Of a stretch of 64,000 nucleotides of DNA, positions 1 to 12,100 are shown piece after piece; position 1 is the stretch's first letter; every line of letters starts with the position of its first letter. A model generated the notes under the pieces. That model did no database searches and had not been told where the DNA came from. It saw only the letters and a list, made by a program, of their open reading frames with translations. Both the position numbers and the translations under genes were made by a program. The DNA comes from Amphiduros pacificus (Eukaryota; Annelida; Polychaeta; Phyllodocida; Hesionidae), in assembly GCA_949316495.1 (NCBI GenBank), contig OX439003.1, positions 56,855,879-56,919,878 on the forward strand, given 5' to 3'.

Positions 1-2806
1 ATACCACCATTTGACATCATTTAAGAAACAGTTTAATAGTCTGTCAAATGCGAATATTTGCAATTTGAGGGGAAAAGCATTATTTTCATTATAAAATATT
101 TTCATATTTTCATTATAAAATGTTGCATTTTTTGTTGGAAAATACTCTGATAAATGTAGCAAGTCAGTACACCCTGCAGCTCTAAAATAGCGTGGTATGT
201 ACTGATCAGGCAGAATCGAGTCCAAAAAAATTGGCAACTGTAGGTTATGCGGCATTATAGAATTATTGGCAACTGTAGGTTATGCGGCATTATAGAATTA
301 TTGGCAAAACACCTGAATGCGTGAAAATAACAAGCATTAGTCCTACAATAACGTGATACATCTGTGTGTACCATTCTGTCAACTCTCATTGGCAATCTTT
401 TCTTCCTTTAAAGATGCCACCATTTCATTTAGCCAAAATGTGGATGTGCAAAAATCATCTTTAATTATTAATACACAACAATTAACAGCTCTCAGCTTAA
501 AAATGGAGTTGAGAAGATAACAAAATATTTTAGCCAAGACCATAAGGGGCATCCAGGCCATGTGCCCTGGATAATATTGTGTTGTCAGGCATGTTAGATC
601 AGCATAACCGACAAAAAGATCGACAAAAAGATCAGATGGCTGAAGACTGTTCAGTTCTGGAGACAAATTGTTCAAATTACGTCCTAATAAATATTTTGTT
701 TTGTCATTCAACATTTGGTATTAAATAATGTGCCATTGTGTCACTAATTGTGTCACCAATGTCATGTCAGTGAATCCATAATGTGCATTTAAGGGAGGTC
801 ATACATTTTTATATATTTTGAAGGTCAGTCCAGCTTTACTCCTAAAATCATTGGCAAAATGAACTTGAAATCCATTGTTTTCATAGATACCATACACTGT
901 ATCAGGCAGAATTCATTTTCATGCAACATATTATAATCATTGTGTACGAGTTTGGGCAATGAGGGGAAAATTGGGTCAGTCTATTCAGAAGTGGGTCAGT
1001 CTATAATCTGCAGTCACACAACACAGGTGTTTCTGACGTCATAAGATGTTCCCTCCCTTTATATGGCCAAAGCCACCACTCTTTTAAATGCTGTCAAGTC
1101 TAATATCAGAGGTACAAGTGAAGAGATTTAAGGGCAATACTTTGACTAAGATTCAACCCCATCCTTCAAGAAGGGGGACTGATATAGTGAGCAATTTTGC
1201 CAAGCAGTCTGTGCTCATTGTTAATATTCATATATGCATGACAAGCATTGATAAGAGTCACACAGTGTGTGCCCAGTGTTTGGGACAAGTGGTGAGACAG
1301 CTTAATTCTCGCTTTCTGCTCTCCCATATCCGCTGCATTTTCACAGCGCTACGATCAAATTTTACCCAATGCTTTGCACAAAACACATCCGCGACAGTGT
1401 GTTTAAGACATTGTCGCCTCTGCCTTTCAGCTTTGTTTTCCTCTGCTGTGCCTTTGGAATAGTGACCTTTATTGCACAGATTGCAATATACTTAAATAAA
1501 GACTGCATAACAAAAATGCAATAGTGCTGATATTGGCTTGTTTTTGTATTATCTGAATCTGAAATTTCTCACCCATCTTGGAGAAAGGTGGGTGGAAGTT
1601 TGCAATGCAAATTTTTCCCCATATTTCCCATCATGCACTGCTCTCATTAGACCAATCCTGTCAAATTTCCACAGACCAGCTAAAACTCTGCTAGAGCAGA
1701 TAAGGGAGAATTCACACCTTTGCTGAGAATAATAGGCATTGGCCCAACTCTCCCCAGAGGTGACACTAAGGTACCTTCAATTACGAAACTTGCATTGCTG
1801 ACCTGGATAGTCAGTGGAAGCGATTTGCATAAAGTCCCTTTTCTGTAACACTGATGGTCTCTCTGTGTTACTTGATGATCGGTATGATCATTGGGAAGAT
1901 GTTGTCATTTCCTGCGGGTTGTTCTGTTGTTTTTTTTGCTGTCGTCATTATGGTTTAACAATTGACACCACTGTGGAGCGTGTCCCAGACTATGTGTAAG
2001 ACTTTTATTGGCGCTTGCATATTGATAAAAAGAAAGTTCAACTTTGTAACGTCACCAATTGATGAGAGATATTTGTTTTGTTTGTTTGTTTTTTTTAATT
2101 TTTGTTTTGTTTGTTGTTTTTTGGTGTCGTTTCTGGACAGTCAATGCAATGAAGAAAATATTGGGGGTTTTTATTTAAAGACAGAATTATTATGAGTTAT
2201 GACTGTGAAAGATGACATATTCATTACTGGTCAGTAAAGTCCAACAGTAAATCGATGGGGTACCTCAGGTTCAACCAGGTTAATACCGATTTTTTCGGCA
2301 CAAGAATCTCCACTCATGCCCATTTAATTTACATCGGAGGAAACTGATTGCGGGCTCGTATAAACTTAGAAAAATTCGAGTCCACCAGGCCAACAGGCTT
2401 TGGAGTATCTGACTCTTGAAATAAAACCACAGATGACTTGTGTCCGACAAGTTCATCATAATTCATATGCTGGCCGGGCCTTATTCGAGATGAACAGCAT
2501 TTACTTTAGCTTAACGATAGGATTAAATACTTTTTTCAATAGATGTGGAACCTCGGAAACTCTGGACGCTCTGCAAATCATTTGAAATGTTGACATGCAT
2601 TTTGTCAGAGTGAAGCTCTGAAGCCACAGCACCGGCGCGGCATGAGACAAAAACAAAAATGGCGACTTCACGCTGCAAGTTTTACAAGGACACATGATTT
2701 TATCCTGCCCAGAGCATGTGAACATTTGTGCAACTTAGGTTTGCAGCTTCTCTTGTTGCTTTGCAAAATATATATACATAATAAAAGTATCATTAAATGT
2801 AATTAC
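1..2806. other. AT-rich non-coding stretch at left edge
   Basis: No convincing exon was found on either strand; the small open frames here lack family resemblance and codon structure. If the minus-strand exon at 2807-2863 is real, this stretch is its first intron. It contains a 35-bp direct duplication at 231-300 and low-complexity GTTT/T-rich runs near 2070-2125. I searched by eye for a second CPSF6-type exon (an IDLYDDV-like motif) and did not find one. Confidence 0.5.
231..307. repeat. 35-bp tandem duplication
   Basis: Two perfect copies of a 35-bp unit beginning TTGGCAACTGTAGG occupy 231-265 and 266-300. A third partial start (TTGGCAA) follows at 301. The identity suggests a recent slippage or unequal-exchange event. 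Confidence 0.9.
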
Positions 2807-2863
2807 CCCTCCAAAATCACCGTCGACATCGGCATACAGGTCAATTCCGTCCTCAGCCGACAT
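2807..2863 (-). CDS. First coding exon of a CPSF6/7-like gene (partial gene)
   Basis: Read on the minus strand, an ATG in good context (ACAAAATG) opens 19 codons, MSAEDGIDLYADVDGDFGG, and runs into a donor-like GGG|GTAATT. Vertebrate CPSF6 and CPSF7 start with a short acidic segment containing IDIYAD, and as I remember the human CPSF6 first exon is about this length. CPSF6/7 are subunits of cleavage factor Im, which acts in mRNA 3'-end processing in the nucleus. The RRM-bearing exons would lie to the left, outside the window or undetected. The match rests on a short acidic motif only, so a chance resemblance or another acidic N-terminus remains possible. Confidence 0.45.
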
Positions 2864-3200
2864 TTTGTCTGAAACTTACCTCTTTCACACAAGACCCAAA
2901 ACTAAAATATAAATAGATGCAAACGTTTGTCTATTAAGATCTAAACTATATTTAATTTCTAACTTAAACGTCAAAAAATGCCAGTTATTCGTATTTTAAA
3001 CGCTATTTATTGATAAAATTTAAAAATAAACATGTTTGATTAAAACGACCAGGCTGGAACAAGGTAAAACTCGCACCTGTCGATAGCCAAACAAGGGGGC
3101 GCTGTGAAAAAGACCGCTATGGGGCGCCACTACCGATTTTCCAAAGAGCGCGAAAGCCCAAAAAGCCCCACAAAATTCAACGCAACTAAAGACCTCGACC
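2864..3200 (-). promoter_or_regulatory. Possible 5' UTR/promoter of the CPSF6-like gene
   Basis: Upstream (minus strand) of the proposed start codon the sequence becomes locally CpG-bearing around 3060-3200 (GGGGGCGCTG, GGGGCGCC, GAGCGCGAAAG) in otherwise AT-rich DNA. That composition is expected of a housekeeping promoter. No TATA box or defined initiator stands out. The call depends on the exon at 2807-2863. Confidence 0.25.
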
Positions 3201-3300
3201 TTCAGGCCCATAAGTCACCCAGTCACTCATCCATTTCCCAGCTGACAATGTTACGTTTTTTCTATGTTGTGAGCACGTTGTGTTCTGGTGCCTTGCACAT

Positions 3301-4304
3301 TGCTTGGAGTAATAATGAATGGAGGGGTGACGGGGAAAGATCAAAGGGGATATCACAGATGCCGCCATGGCTATTGTTATAATGACGCCATATAGGTGCA
3401 AGACATGAAAGTTTTGACGTAATTTTTTTTCAGAACTATTTTAAGTTATCAAAACTACAATTTAGAGCTACACATATCGCGAATGAAATGTTTGTTTATT
3501 TATGCAAATTATGGGGATATAAATTTTATTTCTCTGCTCCAAGTTTTGACGATTTTACGACAAGATTTTCAAATTCATATCATATTTATGAAAATGATTA
3601 AAGTTTCCATTTTCCTCTCAGATTATCGGGAAATCATGTACTTTTTTGTTATTTTTGTCTTTAAAGTTTATTTTTAATTATCGGCGCATATATTGGCAGC
3701 TTAGAAAAATATACCAAGTTGTTCAATGAAAAAAATACTATCAGAAAATGTAATTTATAGCCCTGCCAATTTATGCGCCATTGTAAATAAATTGACCTAA
3801 TACATATCATGTCATCGTTTAAAATCAACAAAAAATAACAATAAAAAATTGTAACAAAAATTTTATAAATGCTATATCATAAACAATTTTTGGTTTAAAA
3901 GTTTTATGAATAGTGACACATTTTTTTACAAACATGTATAAAAAACAGAAGGTCTGGAATATGCATTTTTCTTTTTTTCATAATATCTATTATTGAAGAA
4001 ATCAGAACAGAAATGAATGGATTTATTTGAAGTAATTTTTAGTGGATGGTATTGTCAGCTTCAAAAAAGCAACTATTCTGAATTTTTCTTTAAAAAAAAT
4101 AAACCAAAATGTGGTATAATACTTCAATAAAACTTAAGCCAATTTATTTTTTTGAGATATGAATCTTCAATTTTTCACTGTTCTGAAGTCGGCAACTATG
4201 ATAAGATCAAAGGATTTTGAATCCATTGTGTGAAACAATGCGTTGCTATGACGCCATAGCTCAAATAACCGCCGTTGCGCCTCCATTCATAATTACTCCA
4301 AGCA
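3301..4304. mobile_element. Possible non-autonomous DNA element bounded by inverted repeats
   Basis: A 25-bp arm at 3301-3325 (TGCTTGGAGTAATAATGAAT...) recurs inverted at 4280-4304 with 24 of 25 bases matching. The ~1 kb between them is very AT-rich and has no coding potential, as in MITE-like elements. Just inside each arm a loosely matching segment runs from GATCAAAGG to ATGACGCCATA (about 3337-3392 and 4205-4260), but in direct orientation, so the structure is composite. No clear target-site duplication could be read. Confidence 0.4.
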
Positions 4305-4309
4305 CATTG

Positions 4310-5455
4310 TAACCTGACGGTGTATGGACATAGATCAGTGAACACCAGATAACATTGTCAGCATGTTGTGGTACAACGTTGTGAGCACGTGCTCAGCACC
4401 TTGTGAGCATGTTGTAAATTGACATTGGAAGGAAGTATATCTGTGAACGCCAGTTAATGTTGAACATGTTGAAGATGTTGTGATAAAACATGTTGCAAGC
4501 ACATAGTATAAATTTATACATTCAGCTGTGAACAGATTCGGCTGTCTTTTGCCAAATCTAGTTACTCAGTTGGGATTGTCCCATCAGCAACCTCTTCCAG
4601 TATATTATAGGCATGTTATGCTGATTTTCTGAGACTGTCTGAAATTATAGATGGATATATATTGTAATTGATAATAACAATAAACTTTTATCACAACAAA
4701 AGACATGAACATTTATTTTTTTTATTTATTTTGTTCATTCAGAACACTGTATGTCTTGTCTAATAAATTTGCTGTATACTTTGAATTACCAAACAACTTA
4801 ATTGTTAGGGGTCATCATTCCCTGTGGTACTGTGGTACAGCCACTAATTGGCAACTCTAATCACCACAAGTTTTCTCCTATATGATCACCACATTGTAAG
4901 CACATTGTTACAGAATATATTTCAACCTTGTAAGCATGTAGAATGACAATGTTGTTATCAGGTCTGACCACAACGTAATCTTTCATCGTGCTCACCATGT
5001 TATTAGCACATTATAACAAAAACCTTGTAAGACAACGTGCTGACAATGTTGTGAGCACGTAGAAGGACAACGTTGTTATTACTGGGGTCAGACCACAACA
5101 TTGTCCTTCTATGTGTTCAACACATTGAAAAAAACGTAGAAAGGCAACTAAACCTTATTTCTACGTGCTTACAACGTTTTTTCTACTTAGTGTGTTACCT
5201 GGGTTCACATATAATCACGTAATCTTTCATCGTGCTCACCATGTTATTAGCACATTATAACAAAAACCTTGTAAGACAACGTGCTGACAATGTTGTGAGC
5301 ACGTAGAAGGACAACGTTGTTATTACTGGGGTCAGACCACAACATTGTCCTTCTATGTGTTCAACACATAAAAAAACGTAGAAAGGCAACTAAACCTTAT
5401 TTCTATGTGCTTACAACGTTTTTTTCTACTTAGTGTGTTACCTGGGTTCACATAT
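4310..5455. repeat. Foldback repeat family with 244-bp tandem duplication
   Basis: Motifs of the type ACAACGTTGTGAGCACGTAG recur through this stretch in both orientations. A 244-bp unit at 4974-5217 is tandemly duplicated at 5218-5455 with very few differences. Within each unit CACGTAGAAGGACAACGTTG pairs with a downstream near-complement CAACATTGTCCTTCTATGTG, so each copy can fold into a hairpin. Related fragments also occur near 3250-3300. It looks like a foldback or MITE-type family; no protein is encoded. Confidence 0.6.
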
Positions 5456-5718
5456 GCAGCTCTGTGATATAAATCTATTTGAAACTTTCATGTATCCTGA
5501 GATGATGGATTTGAAGCTGGCTTTCCCAGGTACATTGTAATGCCTTCAAGTAAACTGAAATATAATAATAACAACAAATGGTTCATCAAAGTATATTAAA
5601 GATGAGCTTACGGATGTGAAAGCTGAAGATCAACAGAAAAGTCATCGCCTTGGTGTAAAGGGACAAGAGTCAGTTCAAATTATTACAATTGACATAGCTA
5701 CAAACATAAATGTAAATC

Positions 5719-6360
5719 CTGATTATGTAACAATTCTGATAATGTAAACAATCCTGATAATGTAAACAATTCTGATAATGTAAACAATCCTGATAATGTA
5801 AACAATCCTGATAATGTAAACAATCCTGATAATGTAAACAATTCTGATGATGTAAACAATCCTGATAACGTAAACAATCCTGATAATGTAAACAATTCTG
5901 ATGATGTAAACAATTCTGATAATGTAAACAATCCTGATAACGTAAACAATCCTGGTAATGTAAACAATTCTGATAATGTAAACAATCCTGATAATGTAAA
6001 CAATTCTGATGATGTAAACAATTCTGATAATGTAAACAATCCTGATAACGTAAACAATCCTGGTAATGTAAACAATTCTGATAATGTAAACAATCCTGAT
6101 AATGTAAACAATTCTGATAATGTAAACAATCCTGATAATGTAAACAATCCTGATAATGTAAACAATCCTGATAATGTAAACAATTCTGATAATGTAAACA
6201 ATCCTGATAATGTAAACAATTCTGATTATGTAAACAATTCTGATAATGTAAACAATCCTGATAACGTAAACAATCCTGATTATGTAAACAATTCTTATAA
6301 TGTAAACAATTCTGATAATGTAAACAATCCTGATAATGTATACTCTACCGATAATGTGGA
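5719..6360. repeat. 18-bp minisatellite, about 34 units
   Basis: The unit is GATAATGTAAACAATCCT with common variants TCT for CCT, GATGATG and GATAACG. Since 18 is a multiple of 3 and the unit lacks stops in several frames, both strands show long open frames here. The plus frame reads a DNVNNP/DNVNNS hexapeptide repeat and runs on in frame to a stop at about 6423. The minus-strand frame is regarded as a shadow. Confidence 0.9.
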
Positions 6361-6784
6361 CAAAGCTGATGATGTTAACAAACTCTTAGATTGTATATTT
6401 ATTTATTATTTAAACCAAATGTAGTGTAATGCATAATATTTATGTTTATCTCAAATTCCAACATATTTTCTATCAGATATTTCTGCGCTAAAACTCCCAT
6501 TTTGCCTACAAATTGTGGAGACGATTTTGGCAACCATTTCTACAGATGAGTCTCAGTAGGGACTGGATATTTTTCTCTGAATTGATTCGCATTATAATTA
6601 ATCAAAATTTCTTTCATTGCTTTAATTAAAGGGCATTAAATGAGCCAGTTGAAACTGAAATTACTGAAAACACCTCAGATAGTATGTATTGAAAACGTAA
6701 AAATAATTCCATACAGAAAAAAGACGAAAAACATATTTGGGTTTTATTTGAGTGATATGCATGTTCGAAAAATGAAATTGAATC

Positions 6785-6856
<72 letters not shown>

Positions 6857-8080
6857 TTAAAATTTGCCACCTAGTTCTTATTTACATAATGTGCTGTAAA
6901 CCTTTTTTGTAATAAAAGTTGATTGACTGAGATAGCACATCATAACAACTTATGTAAAACATGAAAATTGCTGCTTTAAACCAAGAAACTATATTTCTGC
7001 CTTTCGCCTTTCGTATGTTAATAATGCTGAGACCGACCAAAAAATACATTAAAATATTATCACATTTTAAATGGCATGCTAAACGTAAAAAGAGTATTGC
7101 TCTCGGCTCGACTTCCAGACAGTGCTGCCACCTGGTTGTTGAAAGTTTGTTCTCAGTGAACACTCGTTTCGCACCCTGTCTGGGGGTCACCAATTGATTA
7201 GTTGTCTTTTTGAAAAAAAAATACCTGCTTTATCCTTTTCTTCTTTTGATATTGCAAGTTGAACCGAGCCCAACAATAACTAATGTAATAATGTCTACCT
7301 TATGCTGCTGTTTCTGGGGCCAATATTGAATCATGATTTGTATCATAAATCACTGATGCATGCGGCCGATTCCTTGGTTGCCTTACCCCGTCATGACGAT
7401 GCAACGCTGCTCTCTGACACTTTTACAATAGTTTTCAATAGTCTCGGATATCAGGATCACGTCTCTTAGTCTAAAGTATTGAAGATTTGCTGGCCATGCC
7501 CAGGGACGCAAGGGGAACATAATAGTCAGTGCCACGTGGCTAGAAGGAATTGAAAACTTTTAAATGTATCAATGATGGGATCGATCGACACCAATAAACG
7601 TTATATATATATGTGTGTGTGTGTGTGTGTATATTAATGAATATATTTTTATTTTGAAAAAGACTGATCATGAGCTCTTTGAATCGCAGAATCCAGAATC
7701 CTTTGTCGCTGATTTCATTCCTAACTGAAGCTACCATTCTTAGCAAAATCGTTCACATACTTGACAGAAATTCAATTTTATTAATTTTTACCTAGCATAG
7801 GAGTTTCTTTGACATAACAAAGTGGTGTACTTCAAGATCTTTGGTACATTATATTTATATATTCATCACCTTCCAGACACATAAGTTTAGTGACTGAAAC
7901 ATGGAGCTGATGAACAAGTTATTATCCAGTTGATATTGTGTAAGATTATTTCATCTTGCCCTAACTGGCCTGCAAACGCTAAGTGGTTGGGAACCTGCAT
8001 GTGCACGTCTTGAGTCAACATTGCCTCAGTGATGAGTCGAAACTTGACAAGCTGTACTCATCAATGACCTTTGTTGGTCT
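6361..8080. other. Non-coding stretch with microsatellites
   Basis: AT-rich sequence without a convincing gene. It contains a GAT trinucleotide run at 6784-6853 and a TA/TG dinucleotide run near 7597-7631. Open frames at 6882-7197 overlap on both strands and have no recognisable protein features. Confidence 0.6.
6784..6853. repeat. (GAT)n microsatellite
   Basis: About 23 uninterrupted GAT repeats, followed by a short T run. It gives a spurious poly-serine frame on the minus strand. Confidence 0.95.
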
Positions 8081-8327
8081 GACCTGACCCAGTTGCCAAA
8101 TATGGCTAATATATGCGAGGGGCCTGGTCGTCTGGTTGGCCGAGTACATATCTTACTTGTCGATGATTGGCTAGAGGGGCCCGGTGTGACCCAGTTTGTG
8201 AGTGACAGGACCAAACTTGTCACAACAGCTGGGAAGGCACAGCTCAACTTTGTGCTTTCAATTCAGTTACTTCTGAGAGTTTACAAGAAGAAGACGTGCG
8301 TCACTGAACTTCAAAATTTTACAGAAA
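8080..8327 (+). promoter_or_regulatory. Possible 5' UTR exon/promoter of the TNF-receptor-like gene
   Basis: This 250-bp island is richer in G+C than its surroundings. It ends at a good donor, GAAAAAG|GTGAGG, near 8328, about 430 bp before the acceptor TTATCAG at 8756 that precedes the first coding exon. A non-coding leader exon here would make sense because an acceptor abuts the start codon. An inverted CCAAT-type ATTGG occurs at about 8166. No transcript evidence is available. Confidence 0.3.
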
Positions 8328-8419
8328 AAGGTGAGGATTTGATCTGCTATGATGGTAATAGTATAACTCTAATAGGTTACACAGGATTTTTTTGTATATT
8401 GTATTATTTTGTGCTGTGA

Positions 8420-8756
8420 ATGAGGAAAATAAATGAATGGGAATCCTACCCTGCACTCAGTACTGAAGTCAGTGAAGACAGCTTAAGATTTAGGTGAAAC
8501 AGTATGCACTTCAGGCATGCATGTTGGATCAATTTGTCTTTATTTATCATTGTCTTCAGATCAAGTTTGCGAATGATTTGTTTTATTATTTAGAGTCTTA
8601 GTATGCAGAAAGCAATATGTTTATTATTGGTGTCACTAAGATGTGTGTTAAGTCTCATGTGAACGTTCTCACGTTACGTGATTGACAACTCCGTGCATGA
8701 TATTTATTAAACATTTCGCTTGTGTTAATTGTGTACGTTTGTATGTATCTTATCAG
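8420..8756. other. Probable leader intron
   Basis: No coding signal. If the donor near 8328 is used, this is the end of a short 5' UTR intron closing with TGTATGTATCTTATCAG. Confidence 0.3.
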
Positions 8757-9198
8757 ATGGAGGTGTGTTATGAGATGTCCGGGATGTGTTGGAGGAGAGC
8801 CGGGTTCTCGCTGGCTGTGTTCTGTGCCGTGATGATTGCTTCCACGGCCGGGGGAGTGGATCACGCCACCAGAACCCCAAAGATCACAAAATGCCCCAAA
8901 GGACTTTACCAACCCTCAAGAGATCTATCCCCTCTCTCGGACTGTGTCAGGTGTTCGGTCTGTCCCCTCAACCAGATTGTCAGGAAACCGTGCAGCGCTC
9001 ATTTGGACACGGTTTGTGGACCGTTTTATGAGTTTAACAATTTCCAACAAGGACCGTCATCTAAAAACCAGGATACCGGTGCGGCAAAAGATCAAAGGGA
9101 GAAGTCGCAGGTAGGGGAGCAGAGCGGTACGACATCACAGGACCTGCTGATAGCCGCCCAGAAAGCCAACCAACTCATCACCTCCAGTCAGACCAAAG
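8757..9198 (+). CDS. TNFR-like gene, exon 1: signal peptide and cysteine-rich domain
   Basis: The exon follows acceptor TTATCAG and ends at AAAG|GTAGGG, leaving one base of a split glycine codon. In-frame ATGs at 8757, 8775 and 8784 all precede the hydrophobic FSLAVFCAVMIAS segment; the third gives the most compact signal peptide, the first is used here for numbering. KCPKGLYQ, DCVRCSVC and HLDTVCGPF carry the six cysteines of a TNFR repeat. The remaining 60 residues are polar and look like a stalk. Confidence 0.8.
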
Positions 9199-12100
9199 GT
9201 AGGGCCACATCCATCTTTATCACAACTCCTTAATGCCTCTCATGTGACAATCACATCTTAATGAGGTAATTCTTACCTCATTTACCATGCCTCAGCTATC
9301 TGCACTATCCAAAACCACATATGAAAATGTGTGCGCAGGCTTTTGTAATGAGGAATAATCCGGGGACATTGAGAAGTTTTGTGCTAGCAATGGGAGGGTT
9401 CTCCTCCAAGCAGCTGTCCTGACCCGGTGCACTGAGGGGTGTTTGACTTAGGTTAAACTGTGGCCACACGCCGGACAATGTGCCCAAGGGCTCAACAAAG
9501 ACAAGCAAGAGGCACACAAAGCCCCCACCAGCAGCAGGCCAACCCGGGCCAGGTGACATGTCAGACTGTCACCACCGTCTGCCCCTGCTCCTCTGTGTGG
9601 GTCTCCTAACCCCCAAGATGTGAAATACTTTCAAGCTTTTGATATATTATGTTATACTGTATACTGGGAAATGTCTCATGGTGAGGTAGTCCAGTTTGGA
9701 ATATATCTTGAACTGCATATTAGGAACTGCAGATTAGGATCTCATATTATAAGGTACTGCAGATTGGGATGTCATGGTAAGGTACTCCAGATTAGGATAT
9801 CTTATTATAAGGTACTGCAGATTGGGATTATCATGGTAAAGTACTGCAGATTAGGATATCATATTATAAGGTACTGCAGATTGGGATGTCATGGTAAGGT
9901 ACTCAAGATTAGGATATCATGATTATAAGGTACTGCAGATTAGGATATCATATTATAAGGTACTGCAGATTGGGATCTCATATTATAAGGTACTGCAGAT
10001 TGTCTTAAAGTGATTGGGATATTTTTCAAAGTGAGGCACTCCAGATTGGGATGTTTCTTGTTGTGAGGCACTCTAGATGTGGATGTCTAAGTAAAGTATT
10101 GCAGATTGGAATATATTCATTATTGTAGCATGGTCCTGTACAGCTCAGTGCTAACTTCCAGAAACAATGAAGTTGATGTTATATGTAAATCTTTAAATGA
10201 AAGATAGTCACACGTTTAGTGAAAGGATTATCATTTCACCATAATGAAGTCTATGTCAAAGTAGAGTTGTAACTGTGAGAAGATAAAGTACAGTGGATTA
10301 TTGAGATCAGATTTAAGATTAGAGTAGATTAGTGAGATGGGATTGCCATTAGAGCAGGTGTCTAGACGCTGTAATTAGAGCTGAGGTCAGCCGCTAACTG
10401 CAACCTCTCATAACCAAGATAACACCCATGGGAAACAACCACCCACTGTTTATACTTCACTGGGATCCCACCACAAAGCCTCTCAGCATTAGCTACAAAT
10501 AAAACTACTAACAAAATCAAGATAATCTCTCACTGAGCAATCACTGCACTTATCTCTTAAATGGCTACAATTCATCATCACTGTTTATACAGGAAGGAGC
10601 TCTACTTTGACAGATGAGTTCTTCAGTAAAAAAGATATGATTTCAGATGAGAAAGAAAAGATGGTATTTAAGACAAGCATCAGTCACAAGGATCTATGTT
10701 ATAAATGGTGGCATGTTTTTGTTGGGTGTTTGGTGTTTGTGGCAGTGTGAGGCCTGTTTGTGCTCCAGCAGGCAGTGCCTCCAAGACCACCCAGTCTTTG
10801 TTTCACATATGTTGTCATTCATCACACAGACCTCACAACTAACATTACCTTTGGAAACACCAATCATAGTTTCCAAATTACATGTAAATTTACCAATCAG
10901 AGACAGAAGTAGCAATTTCTCTTGTTTAATAGAAATCAAAGTTATTATATTCACAAATACTGAATCATAACTGTGATTTCTATTAAACAAGAGAAATAAT
11001 ATATATATATTATATTTATTATATCCATATATATATATTATATTTATTATATATATATCCATATATATATATCCATATTATAGATGTAGATTGTGTTTAG
11101 TGATGTGATTATGAGCAGCTGCAGTGTGACGGTTGGCAGACGCTGGTTGCCGAGACCTGAGGTCATGAAGCATGCTGTCTTATCTTCCGCATGCATGATA
11201 AGTAATCTAATAAGCTTCCTCATGTTTTCCTCTTGCCAAGATGCACAGTTCACATAATTTGATTCTTATTTGCCACATTTTTTATCATATAAATGGTTGG
11301 GCATGGTGTTGAAATGAAGCAAGGAGAATGGGACAATGGAGTAGTTGTGTGGGATATGAGCTGCGGCAGACAGCCCGGAGCCCCGGCAGGAACACCATTC
11401 TTCCCTCCTCACTGGCACCATTAAACACATAGAAATCTTCACGTACAAGTGTGGCCACTGAGACACAGCAGAATAGCATTGGCGTGCAGTTGATTGTTGC
11501 TTTTATACATAAATATATATACATACAGGGGACAGTGGAAGACAGTGGGTTTGCATCACCACCCTGTCTCCACCTCCTGCCTTTCATCGCCTTCTGTCAC
11601 CCTGCCAGCAATCAATGCATATCACCCTGTGAAAGGGCGTGTTCTTCTACTATACACAAATGTCCAAGATGGGTGGTTGTGTGAGAATTGTGGACAGAAG
11701 AAAGAAAGGTCAGGCCCTATCTATCACTGGGGACAGTGTCATATAGTGCCCTGGTGTAATGACGAGACTGGTCCTCACAATCCTCGTGTCTCTCACACTA
11801 AAAACGGGAAGAAATCGCAAGAAGACACCAGACACAATTGGTGCAGTCAAGCATGCCGTGATTAGGCAGAGGATTCGCACACTACACACTATTTACAACG
11901 TATGCCAGTAGGAGGCAGCACCATAGCTTGCGTGAGAGGTCCCTTATTTTCTTATTGACCCTCTTGTGTTTTTCATAGTGACAATACGGGCCATCGCCTG
12001 TGAGATTCACTTGTATCTGAACATTTGAACGGACTCACCCCATGCACGCACAGCAGTTTGGCAACTTGAGGGCATTTTCTTCAAGGACTGGGGGCAAACA

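Noticed and set aside
5698-6219. Minus-strand 173-codon FTLSGL/FTLSEL frame
   Set aside because: Shadow of the 18-bp array; the plus-strand reading is better supported by non-repeat flanks, and even that is doubtful.
7160-7200. Minus-strand TGGTGACCCC as a possible primer-binding site of an LTR element
   Set aside because: No terminal repeats, polypurine tract or gag/pol-like frames nearby; a ten-base match is not enough.
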